In this document: positions 18,348-27,343 of the stretch, in pieces
How positions within the stretch are numbered: position 1 is the stretch's first letter
Layout of the letters: the number at the start of each line of letters is the position of its first letter
DNA from: Sphingomonas sp. PAMC 26605
Lineage (GTDB): Bacteria; Pseudomonadota; Alphaproteobacteria; Sphingomonadales; Sphingomonadaceae
Length of the DNA stretch: 57,594 bases
Direction: 5' to 3'
NCBI RefSeq assembly: GCF_000241485.1
Contig: NZ_JH584241.1
Location: forward strand, 3,545,443 to 3,603,036
Position numbers and translations under genes: made by a program
Notes under the pieces: generated by a model
Database searches by the model: none
What the model was told of the DNA's origin: nothing
The model's input: the letters and a program-made list of their open reading frames with translations, nothing else

Positions 18348-18502
18348 AAATCCTCCCCCGGGAACCGGGGGAGGGGGACCCTGAGCATTCAGCGAAGGGT
18401 GGAGGGGGCCTCTCCGCAAGCGTTACGCCCGTGGCGGCCCCCTCCACCACCAGCCTGAAGAAGGCTGGCGGTCCCCCTCCCCCGGTTCCCGGGGGAGGAT
18501 TT
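18348..18502. repeat. 155-bp element with perfect 33-bp terminal inverted repeats
   Basis: Bases 18348-18380 and 18470-18502 are perfect reverse complements over 33 bases, beginning AAATCCTCCCCCGGGAACCG. Each arm contains its own smaller palindrome CCCCCGGGAACCGGGGG. A second inner complementary block (GTGGAGGGGGCC-type) lies at about 18399-18410 and 18435-18446. It has the form of a non-autonomous mobile element. It sits four bases after the MFS stop and leaves a leader of about 210 bases before purL, in which I see no further gene. Confidence 0.85.
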
Positions 18503-18715
18503 AAGGGCGCTGTCCTACAGGCCGTGTTTCTGTTATGTTCCAGATCGCTCGTTGAAATCGTAGAGACCGGCAGCAGATCATCACAAATTCGGAAACAATC
18601 CCCCCGCACAACATCACGTCTAGGGGTCAATCGAGTCAACCAAACACGCTTCGTCGCACATCGCACCCGCGTGACAAGGGTGACGGACGCGCAACCGCCC
18701 GCTAAAGGCACAGCC

Positions 18716-20956
18716 ATGACCGACATCACCCCAGAGATCGTCGCCCAGCACGGGCTGTCCACCGAAGAATATGAGCGCGTGCTCGTCGCGATGGGCCGCG
18801 AGCCCAATCTCACCGAGCTCGGCATCTTCTCGGTGATGTGGTCCGAGCATTGCTCGTACAAATCGAGCCGTATCCACCTGAAGAAGCTCCCCACCACCGG
18901 CCCGCAAGTGATCTGCGGCCCCGGCGAGAATGCCGGCGTGATCGACATCGGAGACGGCCAGGCGGCGATCTTCAAGATGGAGAGCCACAACCACCCGTCG
19001 TACATCGAACCCTATCAGGGCGCGGCGACCGGCGTCGGCGGCATCCTGCGCGACGTCTTCACGATGGGCGCGCGGCCGATCGCCAACCTCAACGCGCTGC
19101 GCTTCGGCCGGCCCGATCATCCCAAGATGCGCCATCTGATCGCCGGCGTGGTCCACGGCATCGGCGGCTACGGCAATTGCGTCGGCGTCCCGACCGTCGG
19201 CGGCGAGGTGAACTTCCATCCGGCCTATGACGGCAACATCCTCGTCAACGCGATGACCGTCGGCGTCGCGCAGCAGGACAAGATCTTCTATTCGGCCGCC
19301 TCGGGCATCGGCAATTCGATCGTCTATGTCGGCTCGAAGACCGGCCGCGACGGCATCCACGGCGCGACGATGGCATCGGCCGATTTCGGCGAGGATTCGG
19401 AATCGAAGCGCCCGACCGTTCAGGTCGGCGATCCCTTCACCGAGAAGCTGCTGATCGAGGCGTGCCTCGAACTGATGGCCTCGGACGCGATCGTCGCGAT
19501 TCAGGACATGGGGGCGGCCGGCCTCACCTCCTCGGCGGTCGAGATGGCGTCGAAGGGCGGCGTCGGCATCGAGCTCGACATGAACGCCGTGCCGCAGCGC
19601 GAAACCGGCATGACGCCGTACGAGATGATGCTGAGCGAGAGCCAGGAGCGCATGCTCATGGTGCTGAAACCCGGCCGCGAGGACTTCGCCGAGGCGATCT
19701 TCAAGAAGTGGGAGCTCGATTTCGCGGTGATCGGCAAGGTCACCGAGACCGGCCACATGGTGCTGAAGTTCAACGGCGAGACGGTCTGCGACATCCCGCT
19801 CGCCCCGCTCGCCGACGAAGCCCCGCTCTACGATCGCCCCGCCGCGTCGAAGGAAGAGTATCAGGCCTGGGCGAAGGTGCCCCCGCTCGGCGCCACCCCC
19901 GAGGCGAGCGACATCGCCGCCGACCTGCTCAAGCTGATGGCCTCGCCCGACATCGCCTCGCGTCGCTGGATCTGGGAGCAATACGACACCCAGGTCGGCG
20001 CCGACACCGTCCAGCGCCCCGGCGGCGATGCCGCCGTGGTCCGCGTCCACGGCACGCAGAAGGGGCTCGCGATGAGCACCGACTGCACCCCGCGCTATTG
20101 CTATGCCGACCCGTATGAAGGCGGCAAGCAGGCCATTGCGGAGTGCTATCGCAACCTCTCCGCGGTCGGCGCGACCCCGCTCGCGGTGACCAACTGCCTC
20201 AACTTCGCCAACCCGCAGCGCCCCGAGATCATGGCGCAGATCACCGGCTGCCTCGACGGCATGAGCGAGGCGTGCCGCGCACTCGACTTCCCGATCGTCT
20301 CGGGCAACGTCTCGCTCTATAACGAGAGCAAGGCGACCGGCGGCGGCTCGGCGATCCTGCCGACCCCCGCGATCGGCGGCGTCGGCCTGCTCGCCGATTG
20401 GTCCAAGTCGGCGACGATCGCGTTCAAGGGCACCGGCGACGTCATCGTCCTGATCGGCGACCGTCGCGGCCATCTCGGCCAGTCGCTGTGGCTGCGCGAA
20501 GTCCATGGCCGCGAGGAAGGCCCGCCCCCGCCGGTCGATCTCGACGCCGAGCGCCGCAACGGCGAATTCGTCCGCGCCCACATCGCCACTGGCGCGCTGA
20601 CCGCGGTGCACGACGTGTCCGACGGCGGCGTGGCGGTCACGGTCGCCGAGATGGCGCTCGCCGGCAATGTCGGCGCGATGCTCCACGCGCCGCTGCCGTG
20701 CGGCGTGGCGTGTTCGCTGTTCGGCGAGGACCAGGGCCTCTACGTCGCGACGATCGCCGACCATCTGCTGCTCGAGACGCTCACCGCCGCCGATGCCGCC
20801 GGGGTCGAGATCGAGCGGATCGGCCGGACCATCGCCGGCCGGCTGATCTTCGAGCTGCCCGACGACGATCATGTCGTCACGCTCGACGCGCTGCGGACGG
20901 CGCATGAAGGCTTCTTCCCCGCGCTGATGGGGACGACCGAGGCGGTGGCGGCCTAA
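18716..20956 (+). CDS. purL: phosphoribosylformylglycinamidine synthase, PurL subunit
   Basis: A 746-residue small-type PurL that makes FGAM from FGAR in purine biosynthesis and needs separate PurS and PurQ subunits. Diagnostic segments are [12 protein letters not shown] near residue 40, KMESHNHPS and [13 protein letters not shown]. The ATG at 18716 is the usual family start; in-frame sequence further upstream comes from the mobile-like repeat and leader and was excluded. purS and purQ are not in the window, so the purine genes are split here. Confidence 0.97.
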   Translation: MTDITPEIVAQHGLSTEEYERVLVAMGREPNLTELGIFSVMWSEHCSYKSSRIHLKKLPTTGPQVICGPGENAGVIDIGDGQAAIFKMESHNHPSYIEPYQGAATGVGGILRDVFTMGARPIANLNALRFGRPDHPKMRHLIAGVVHGIGGYGNCVGVPTVGGEVNFHPAYDGNILVNAMTVGVAQQDKIFYSAASGIGNSIVYVGSKTGRDGIHGATMASADFGEDSESKRPTVQVGDPFTEKLLIEACLELMASDAIVAIQDMGAAGLTSSAVEMASKGGVGIELDMNAVPQRETGMTPYEMMLSESQERMLMVLKPGREDFAEAIFKKWELDFAVIGKVTETGHMVLKFNGETVCDIPLAPLADEAPLYDRPAASKEEYQAWAKVPPLGATPEASDIAADLLKLMASPDIASRRWIWEQYDTQVGADTVQRPGGDAAVVRVHGTQKGLAMSTDCTPRYCYADPYEGGKQAIAECYRNLSAVGATPLAVTNCLNFANPQRPEIMAQITGCLDGMSEACRALDFPIVSGNVSLYNESKATGGGSAILPTPAIGGVGLLADWSKSATIAFKGTGDVIVLIGDRRGHLGQSLWLREVHGREEGPPPPVDLDAERRNGEFVRAHIATGALTAVHDVSDGGVAVTVAEMALAGNVGAMLHAPLPCGVACSLFGEDQGLYVATIADHLLLETLTAADAAGVEIERIGRTIAGRLIFELPDDDHVVTLDALRTAHEGFFPALMGTTEAVAA

Positions 20957-20971
20957 GCGCCGCCGCCCAGG

Positions 20972-22015
20972 TCAGGCGATGTCGGGGGACAGCCCCTCGA
21001 CGCAGACCCGGTTCCGCCCCTCGCGCTTGGCGCGATAGAGCAGCGCATCCGCCGCGGCGATCGCGTCGAGCGCGGCCCCGTGCGAGGTCATCACGATCCC
21101 CGCCGAGAAAGTGATCGGATCGAGCGCTTGATCCGTCTCGCGCAACCGAAAGGTCCGGCGTTGCAGCGCCTCGTTGGCCGCGGTGATGACCGCGCGGGCT
21201 TGGCTCCGCGTGACCCCGCGCATCAGGATGACGAATTCCTCGCCCCCCCAGCGCGCCACGATATGCGGCGCGCAACTGCGCGCGATCGCCTCCGACACCG
21301 CCTTGATCACCCGGTCGCCGACCGGATGGCCATAGCGGTCGTTGATCGCCTTGAAGCGATCGATATCGCAGATCGCCAGCGCGACCGGCGTACCCGCCTC
21401 CGCCTTGGCAAGCTCGGCTTCGAATCCGCGGCGGTTCACCAATCCCGTCAGCGAATCGCGCAGCGCGTCGTTCTGCGCGGCGGCGACCTCGGCATGGAGC
21501 GCATCGATCTCCTTGAGCGCCGACACCAGATGCCGCTCGGTCTCGCTCGAGCGCGCGATCATCGTGGTGATCGACTTGGCGATCGGCAGGTCATCTTCGT
21601 CGATCTGGTCGAGCTCGGCGCTGAGGTCACGGCCGAACCGCCCCGTCGCCGAGGCCGCATCGCTGGCGAGATCGTGGAGCTGGAGCGTCTGGTGCCGCAA
21701 TCGCACGCCATTGCGCGACTCGGCCGCGATCTCGACGCCGGCGCCGCCCGTGGACGACAGCGCGCGATAGGCGCTGTAGATTTCGTCGGCCTGATCCTGC
21801 GAAAGCGACGCCCCCGTGATCAGAATCGCGTCGATCGCGCGCGCCGCGAGGCACGCCGGGTCAGTCTGGTAGAGATAGCCCAGTTCGTAATTGGGCGGAG
21901 TCGGATCAAGCGACTGCGTGGCAAGAAAAGCCAGGACGTCCGCCGCGACCGACTCGCTCGCCACGAAGCGTCCCGCATTCGTGATTGGCCCTTTCCGCGC
22001 GCGTCCGACGTTCAT
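20972..22015 (-). CDS. diguanylate cyclase (GGDEF domain)
   Basis: A 347-residue protein that makes cyclic di-GMP. A helical N-terminal region (about 40-180) with a coiled-coil-like stretch before residue 180 is followed by a GGDEF domain from about 183. The active-site signature is WGGEEF with GGEEF at 257-261, which is catalytically competent in this family. The RxxD inhibitory site is not apparent. The N-terminal domain has no membrane segment, so the enzyme is cytosolic and its input is unknown. The ATG at 22015 is preceded by AGGAAAAGGG. Confidence 0.92.
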   Translation of the reverse strand: MNVGRARKGPITNAGRFVASESVAADVLAFLATQSLDPTPPNYELGYLYQTDPACLAARAIDAILITGASLSQDQADEIYSAYRALSSTGGAGVEIAAESRNGVRLRHQTLQLHDLASDAASATGRFGRDLSAELDQIDEDDLPIAKSITTMIARSSETERHLVSALKEIDALHAEVAAAQNDALRDSLTGLVNRRGFEAELAKAEAGTPVALAICDIDRFKAINDRYGHPVGDRVIKAVSEAIARSCAPHIVARWGGEEFVILMRGVTRSQARAVITAANEALQRRTFRLRETDQALDPITFSAGIVMTSHGAALDAIAAADALLYRAKREGRNRVCVEGLSPDIA

Positions 22016-22070
22016 CACTCTGCCCTTTTCCTCCGGGCATAGTAGCGAGGGTCTCGTTAATAACGGATGC

Positions 22071-22098
22071 AAAACGACCCAAAATCGTATCCGGGTCG
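22071..22098 (-). terminator. intrinsic terminator downstream of the rnj/DUF1467 transcript
   Basis: On the minus strand CGACCC and GGGTCG form a stem around a 12-base loop and are followed by TTTT. It begins just after the DUF1467 stop at 22106, where the minus-strand transcript should end. Confidence 0.5.
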
Positions 22099-22105
22099 GC
22101 CCTTT

Positions 22106-22384
22106 TTACTCGACCCCATTCCACGTGCCGAACACGTCGAGCATCTGCGGCGTCAGCCAGCCGAAATGGAAGTTGAGCATGTAGAGCGACCATAGGATCG
22201 TCGCGACGATCGTCACGCGCTTCGCAATCTTGCCAGGATGGAATTCGTGCGGCGCACTTTCGGCCTGGCCAGGAACGCGCTCGACGCCGGCTTCATCGCT
22301 CGTTTTGACGCCGAACGGCAGCACGAAGAACACCGAAAACGCCCAGAACAGGAAGTAGATCGCCAGCGCCGAAGTCCACCGCAT
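22106..22384 (-). CDS. DUF1467 family membrane protein
   Basis: A 92-residue protein with two membrane helices (about 5-22 and 62-80) and the conserved text MRWTSALAIYFLFWAFSVFF followed by LPFGVKT. This matches the alphaproteobacterial DUF1467 family. Its function is unknown, but genes of the family commonly sit near rnj and the nuo operon. The start at 22384 was chosen on family similarity and the nearby AGGA. A repeat separates it from rnj. Confidence 0.88.
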   Translation of the reverse strand: MRWTSALAIYFLFWAFSVFFVLPFGVKTSDEAGVERVPGQAESAPHEFHPGKIAKRVTIVATILWSLYMLNFHFGWLTPQMLDVFGTWNGVE

Positions 22385-22415
22385 TGGTCCTGGTCCCGTC
22401 CTAGCCACAAGGTCG

Positions 22416-22517
22416 CCCCTCCCCTTCAGGGGAGGGGATGGGGGGTGGGGAAGTGCCTCGCAGAGACCTGCGCTCGCGACTGCCCCACCCCGACCCCTCC
22501 CCTGAAGGGGAGGGGCT
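22416..22517. repeat. inverted pair of C/G-rich palindromic repeats
   Basis: Two copies of the CCCCTCCCCTTCAGGGGAGG palindrome with G-rich tails face each other, so the whole 102 bases can fold into one long stem or two small hairpins. It lies between rnj and the DUF1467 gene in the same transcript, where it could lower downstream expression or protect the rnj mRNA. Confidence 0.85.
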
Positions 22518-22529
22518 AAGCTGTAGGCC

Positions 22530-24167
22530 TTACGCCTCGATCAGCAGTACGTCGACGTTCGGCTTCTTGCCGGTCCAGCGCGTCGCGACTTTCCGCGTGG
22601 CCAAGCGGATCTGCTCGCGCAGCTTGTCGCGGTCGCGTCCGCCCTGCTTGGTCGCCGCGATCACCGCGCTGACGGTTTCCTCGAGGAACGGCTCGCGATC
22701 CTCCTCGACCGGGATGCCCTGGATGCGGACCTGCGGCGTACCGATCAGCCCGCGCGAGCCAATCGCGACCGCGACCGAGATCTGCCCGTTTAGCGCCAGC
22801 TTGCGGCGCTCGTTGATCGTCTGGCCGTCACCCGGCAGGATCACGTCGCCGTCGAGCACGAGCCGGCCGACCGGCGCATTGCCGATCTTGGTCGGCGCGC
22901 CCGGCGCGAGCCGCACGATGTCGCCATTGGTCTGAACGAGGGCGCGCGGGACGCTCTCGGACAGGCCGAAGCGCGCATGCTCCATCAAATGGCGCATCTC
23001 GCCATGGACCGGCATCAGGATCTCGGGCTTCATCCAGCGGTACATCTGGAGCAGCTCGGGGCGCCCCGGATGACCCGACACATGGACATGTGCCTGGCGG
23101 TCGGTGATCATGATCACGCCCTTGGCCGCAAGCTGGTTCTGAATCCGCCCGATCGCGACTTCGTTGCCCGGGATCTGCTTCGACGAGAAGACGACAGTGT
23201 CGCCGGTCGCCAGCGCGATCGGGTGCTGGCCGTTGGCGACGCGCGCGAGCGCGGCGCGCTCCTCGCCCTGCCCGCCCGTCGCGACGACGAGCACCTTGTC
23301 GCGCGGCAGCCGCATCGCCGCCTCGGCGTCGACCGTCTCGGGGAAGTCCTTCAGATAACCCGTCGCGCGCGCGACCTTGAGGATGCGGTCGAGCGAGCGG
23401 CCCTGAACGCAGAGCGAACGGCCTGTCTCGATCGCGACCTTGCCGAGCGTGTGGAGGCGCGCGGCGTTCGACGCGAACGACGTCACCATCACGCGGCCCT
23501 TGGCCTTGCTGATCACGTCCATCAGCCCCGAGAACACGTCGCTCTCCGAGCCCGAAGCCTCGTTGTTGAAGATGTTGGTCGAGTCGCAGACCAGCGCCAA
23601 AATGCCTTCCTCGCCGATCGCCGCGAGTTCGGCCGGGCTCGACGGGTGGCCGATGACCGGGGCAGCATCGAGCTTCCAGTCGCCGGTGTGGAAGATCCGG
23701 CCATAGGGCGTGTCGATCAGCAAGGCGCTCGCCTCGGGGATCGAGTGCGACATCGGCACGAAGGTCACGCCGAACGGCCCAAGGTCGAACGGTGCGTTTG
23801 GCTGGATCACGCGAAGCTTGACGCGCGACGCGTTGCCCTCTTCCTCGAGCTTGCCGCGGATCAGGCCGGCGGTGAACGGCGTCGCATACAGCGGCACGCC
23901 GAGGTCTTCGGCGAGATACGGCAGCGCGCCGATGTGATCCTCATGGCCGTGCGTCAGCACGATGCCGACCAGATCGTCGAGGCGTTCCTCGATGAACTGC
24001 AGGTCGGGCAGGATCACGTCGATGCCGGGATATTGCGGATCGGCAAAGGTGATGCCGCAATCGACCATCAGCCACTTGCCTTCGCAGCCGTAGAGATTGA
24101 CGTTCATGCCGATTTCGCCCGACCCGCCAAGGGCCAGGAAGAGAAGCTCGTTCTTTGGTTTCGTCAC
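22530..24167 (-). CDS. rnj: ribonuclease J
   Basis: A 545-residue metallo-beta-lactamase/beta-CASP nuclease that performs 5'-to-3' exonuclease and endonuclease steps in RNA decay. The zinc motif HGHEDHIG (73-80) and MSHSIPEA are intact, followed by the beta-CASP domain and the C-terminal region. It begins with GTG. The upstream coaX stop is 125 bases away. In alphaproteobacteria the order nuoN-birA-coaX-rnj is common, and here all four are on the same strand. Confidence 0.95.
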   Translation of the reverse strand: MTKPKNELLFLALGGSGEIGMNVNLYGCEGKWLMVDCGITFADPQYPGIDVILPDLQFIEERLDDLVGIVLTHGHEDHIGALPYLAEDLGVPLYATPFTAGLIRGKLEEEGNASRVKLRVIQPNAPFDLGPFGVTFVPMSHSIPEASALLIDTPYGRIFHTGDWKLDAAPVIGHPSSPAELAAIGEEGILALVCDSTNIFNNEASGSESDVFSGLMDVISKAKGRVMVTSFASNAARLHTLGKVAIETGRSLCVQGRSLDRILKVARATGYLKDFPETVDAEAAMRLPRDKVLVVATGGQGEERAALARVANGQHPIALATGDTVVFSSKQIPGNEVAIGRIQNQLAAKGVIMITDRQAHVHVSGHPGRPELLQMYRWMKPEILMPVHGEMRHLMEHARFGLSESVPRALVQTNGDIVRLAPGAPTKIGNAPVGRLVLDGDVILPGDGQTINERRKLALNGQISVAVAIGSRGLIGTPQVRIQGIPVEEDREPFLEETVSAVIAATKQGGRDRDKLREQIRLATRKVATRWTGKKPNVDVLLIEA

Positions 24168-24292
24168 GTAGAATCGGTACTTTCATTTCGGCCGCGCCAA
24201 GCGCGTGCCTTCAGGTTTGCGCCTGTTAAGCGCGGAATATCGTAAGAGTTTGGGGAAGCGGGGCTCCGAAACACGGCGCACACTCGCTGACT

Positions 24293-25075
24293 CTAGGCTC
24301 CTATATGGGCGCGATCCCACAGAATCGCCAGCCCCTGAATGGTAAGATCGGGTTCGACCACGTCGAACATGCTGGTGTGCTGCTCGAACAGGATCGCGAG
24401 GCCGCCCGTCGCGACGACCTTGATCGGCCGGCCGACCTCGGCCTTCATCCGTGCGACCAGCCCCTCGATCATCGCGACATAGCCCCAGAAGATGCCGATC
24501 TGCATCTGGCTGACGGTATCGCGACCTATCACGCTGGCGGTCGCCGGCGCCTCGATCGCGATGCGCGGAAGCTTGGCGGCGGCGGTGACGAGCGCGTCGA
24601 GCGAGAGGTTGATCCCCGGCGCGATGATCCCGCCTTTGTACGCGCCGGTGTAATCGACCACGTCGAGCGTGGTGGCGGTGCCGAAATCGATCACGATCAG
24701 GTCGCCGGGGTGCCGCGCGTGCGCCGCGATCATCGTCACCGCGCGATCGGCGCCGACGCTCTTGGGCTCGAGCACGTCGAGCGCCATGCCCCATTCGACC
24801 GGCGGCTCGCCCGCGACGAGCGGCTCTGTGTTAAAATATTTGCGCGCGAGCGTCTGGAGGTTGTGGAGCGCGCGCGGGACGACGGTGGCGATGATCACGC
24901 CGGTTACCGCCGCGCGGTCATAGCCTTCGAGCGTGAGCAACTGGTGGAGCCACACGGCATATTCGTCGGCGGTGCGACGCGGATCGGTGGCGATGCGCCA
25001 GCGCGCCTTGATCGCTTTGTCCTCGACCAATGCGAAGACGATGTTGGTGTTGCCGGCATCGATCGCGAGCAGCAT
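24293..25075 (-). CDS. coaX: type III pantothenate kinase
   Basis: A 260-residue kinase of the ASKHA fold that phosphorylates pantothenate in the first step of CoA synthesis. The phosphate loop DAGNTN is at 6-11, the GADR pantothenate-binding motif is at 108-111, and DFGTATT at 130-136 binds the adenosine side. It lies between birA and rnj, 31 bases after birA. Full length. Confidence 0.96.
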   Translation of the reverse strand: MLLAIDAGNTNIVFALVEDKAIKARWRIATDPRRTADEYAVWLHQLLTLEGYDRAAVTGVIIATVVPRALHNLQTLARKYFNTEPLVAGEPPVEWGMALDVLEPKSVGADRAVTMIAAHARHPGDLIVIDFGTATTLDVVDYTGAYKGGIIAPGINLSLDALVTAAAKLPRIAIEAPATASVIGRDTVSQMQIGIFWGYVAMIEGLVARMKAEVGRPIKVVATGGLAILFEQHTSMFDVVEPDLTIQGLAILWDRAHIGA

Positions 25076-25106
25076 GGGTGTTGGCCTTCTACGAACGGAT
25101 GGGACG

Positions 25107-25898
25107 CTAGATCAGAAACACGTCGCCGGCGTGAATGACACGGCTGCCGCCGTCCGCCAAGCGCAGGATGAGCGCGCCGTCGCCGTCGAGCCCGCCGAAC
25201 AGGCCGTCGATCGCCTGTCCATCGGGCAGCCGCGCGGTGAGCGCGGTGCCGACCGGGTGCGCGCGCTCGAGCCAGCGCGCTCGGATCGGGGCGAGCCCCT
25301 GCCCGCGCCAGATCGCGAGCCAGCGGGCAAAGGCTTCGGCGAGGGTTTCGGCGAAGTCGGCAGGGTGTGGGGTTGCGCCGTGCTGAGCGAGGCTGGTGGC
25401 AAGGCGGTCAGTGTCGTCGGGGTAATGCGCGAGATTGACGCCGATCCCGACGATCACTGCGTCCCCGGAGCGCTCAAGCAGGATACCGGAAAGCTTCGCC
25501 CCGCCAAGGAGCAGGTCATTGGGCCACTTGATCCACATCGTCGCCCCGGCGGAGGCCGGGGCCGCTGGCGTATCGCGCGCGCCGGCCGGTGCGCTCCCCA
25601 ACGCAGCGGCCCCGGCCTTCGCCGGGGCGACGGCCTTTTTCAGATAGACCCGAACCACCTCTTCCAAGGCAATCGCAGCAACCAGAGCCAGCGTCGCCGT
25701 CGCCGGATCCCCAGCGCGCACCCGCACCACCGTCGACCCGTAGAAATTTCCGACCGGCGAGGCCCAGACCCGCCCCTGCCGTCCACGCCCGCCACTCTGC
25801 CGCTCGGCCCGCAGCCACAGCCCCTCCACGGCGCCCGCAGCGGCGAGGAGGAGCATATCGGCGTTGGTAGACCCCGTCTCGGCGACGGTGCAGATCAT
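25107..25898 (-). CDS. birA: biotin--[acetyl-CoA carboxylase] ligase with repeat-derived insert
   Basis: A 263-residue biotin protein ligase that attaches biotin to AccB. It lacks an N-terminal DNA-binding domain, so it is not a repressor. The biotinyl-AMP loop GRGRQGR (38-44) and KWPND (124-128) are present. Residues from about 90 to 120 (rich in Ala, Pro and Gly, beginning [12 protein letters not shown]) are absent from normal ligases and are encoded by a palindromic repeat at 25540-25631 that reads through in frame just before KWPND. The ATG lies five bases after the nuoN stop. Confidence 0.93.
   Translation of the reverse strand: MICTVAETGSTNADMLLLAAAGAVEGLWLRAERQSGGRGRQGRVWASPVGNFYGSTVVRVRAGDPATATLALVAAIALEEVVRVYLKKAVAPAKAGAAALGSAPAGARDTPAAPASAGATMWIKWPNDLLLGGAKLSGILLERSGDAVIVGIGVNLAHYPDDTDRLATSLAQHGATPHPADFAETLAEAFARWLAIWRGQGLAPIRARWLERAHPVGTALTARLPDGQAIDGLFGGLDGDGALILRLADGGSRVIHAGDVFLI
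25540..25631. repeat. GTCAY-type palindromic repeat inside birA
   Basis: Ends GTCGCCCCGGCGGAGGCCGG and CCCCGGCCTTCGCCGGGGCG then AC. Same subtype as 33851-33942 and 54061-54152. It lies wholly within the birA coding frame and keeps it open, adding about 30 residues before the KWPND motif. Confidence 0.88.
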
Positions 25899-25903
25899 AG
25901 GGT

Positions 25904-27343
25904 TCAGAACAGCGCCTTCGCCGCGAACATCGTCGCCACGCCGAGGGGCTTGAGCAGCAGCCAGCCGACCGGCGACACGAACACTGCCGACACCGCGATC
26001 ACCGCGCTCTCGACCGGCGTCGCACGGCCCGAATAGGCCTCGGCCGGATCGTCGAAGTACATAACCTTGATGACGCGCAGGTAGTAATAGGCGCCGATCA
26101 CCGAGGCGACGAAGCCGACCACCGCGAGCGGATAGAGCCCCGCATTCACGGCTGCTGTAAACACCGCCAGCTTGGCGTTGAAGCCGAGCAGCGGCGGGAT
26201 ACCCGCGAGCGAGAACATGAAGATCGCCATCGCCAGCGCGAGACCCGGCCGCGAACGCGACAGGCCGGCAAGGCTCGCCAGCGTCTCGACCGGCTGGCCC
26301 TCGGCATCCTTCATCTGCAGGACGACGACGAAGCTGCCGAGCGTCATCACGACATAGACGGTGAGGTAGAACAGCACCGACGCGACGCCCTCCTGCGTGC
26401 CGGCGGCAAGGCCGACGAGCAGGAAGCCGACATTGTTGATCGACGAGTAAGCCAGCAGCCGCTTGACGTTGGTCTGGCCGATCGCCGCAACCGCGCCGAA
26501 GATGATTGACGCGAGCGACGCGAAGATCACGATCTGGCGCCACTGGTCGGTCGCCGGGCCCATCGCCTCGATCGCGACGCGCACCGCGAGCGCGACCGCC
26601 GCAACCTTCGGCGCCGAAGCGAAGAAGGTCGTCACGGGGGTCGGCGCGCCTTCGTAGACGTCGGGCGTCCACATGTGGAACGGCACCGCGCTCATCTTGA
26701 AGGCGAGACCGGCGAAAACGAACACCAGCCCGAAGGTCAGGCCTAGCGAGTGGCCCGCGCCATACGCCGTCGCGATCGAGGAGAAGAGCGTCGTGCCGCT
26801 GAAGCCGTAAACGAGGCTGATACCGTAGAGCAGGATGCCGCTCGCCAGCGCGCCGAGCACGAAATATTTAAGGCCCGCTTCGGCCGACCGCGTATCGCGC
26901 CGCATGAAGCTCGCCAGCACGTACGCCGCAAGGCTCTGCAGTTCGAGACCGACGTAGAGCGTCAGCAGATCGCCCGCCGACACCATCATGCCCATGCCCG
27001 CTGCCGAGAGCAGGATCAGCACCGGATATTCCGGCCGCAGATCGTCACCGCGACCCTGTTCAAAGAACCGCGGCGCGATCAGGATCGCAACCGCCGAGGC
27101 GACGTAGATCAGCACCTTGGCGTAAGCCGCAAAGGCATCGGCGCGATACAGACCCTCGAATGCAGCGCCACCCTTGGAGGCCGGACCGAGCAGCGCCAGC
27201 CCGGCGCCGATCAGCACCGCAACCGAGGCCCAGGACACCAGACGCGTCGAGCCCTGCCCACCCCAGGCGGACACCAGCATCAGCGCAATAGCCCCCGCCG
27301 CGAGCACCAGCTCGGGCAGCGTCATCAACAGCGAAGCGTTCAT
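25904..27343 (-). CDS. nuoN: NADH-quinone oxidoreductase subunit N
   Basis: A 479-residue antiporter-like membrane subunit of complex I, about 14 helices, one of the three proton-channel subunits. The conserved Lys and Glu helices are in segments such as GLELQSLAAYVLASFMRRDT. Its start overlaps the nuoM stop by four bases. It is the last gene of the nuo operon; birA follows after five bases. Confidence 0.97.
   Translation of the reverse strand: MNASLLMTLPELVLAAGAIALMLVSAWGGQGSTRLVSWASVAVLIGAGLALLGPASKGGAAFEGLYRADAFAAYAKVLIYVASAVAILIAPRFFEQGRGDDLRPEYPVLILLSAAGMGMMVSAGDLLTLYVGLELQSLAAYVLASFMRRDTRSAEAGLKYFVLGALASGILLYGISLVYGFSGTTLFSSIATAYGAGHSLGLTFGLVFVFAGLAFKMSAVPFHMWTPDVYEGAPTPVTTFFASAPKVAAVALAVRVAIEAMGPATDQWRQIVIFASLASIIFGAVAAIGQTNVKRLLAYSSINNVGFLLVGLAAGTQEGVASVLFYLTVYVVMTLGSFVVVLQMKDAEGQPVETLASLAGLSRSRPGLALAMAIFMFSLAGIPPLLGFNAKLAVFTAAVNAGLYPLAVVGFVASVIGAYYYLRVIKVMYFDDPAEAYSGRATPVESAVIAVSAVFVSPVGWLLLKPLGVATMFAAKALF

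Noticed and set aside
18431..18715. 95-codon N-terminal extension of PurL
   Set aside because: Encoded by the inverted-repeat element and the leader; PurL starts normally at 18716.
18620..20905. 761-codon minus-strand frame antisense to purL
   Set aside because: Low-complexity Arg/Asp/Ala text and full conservation of purL on the other strand.
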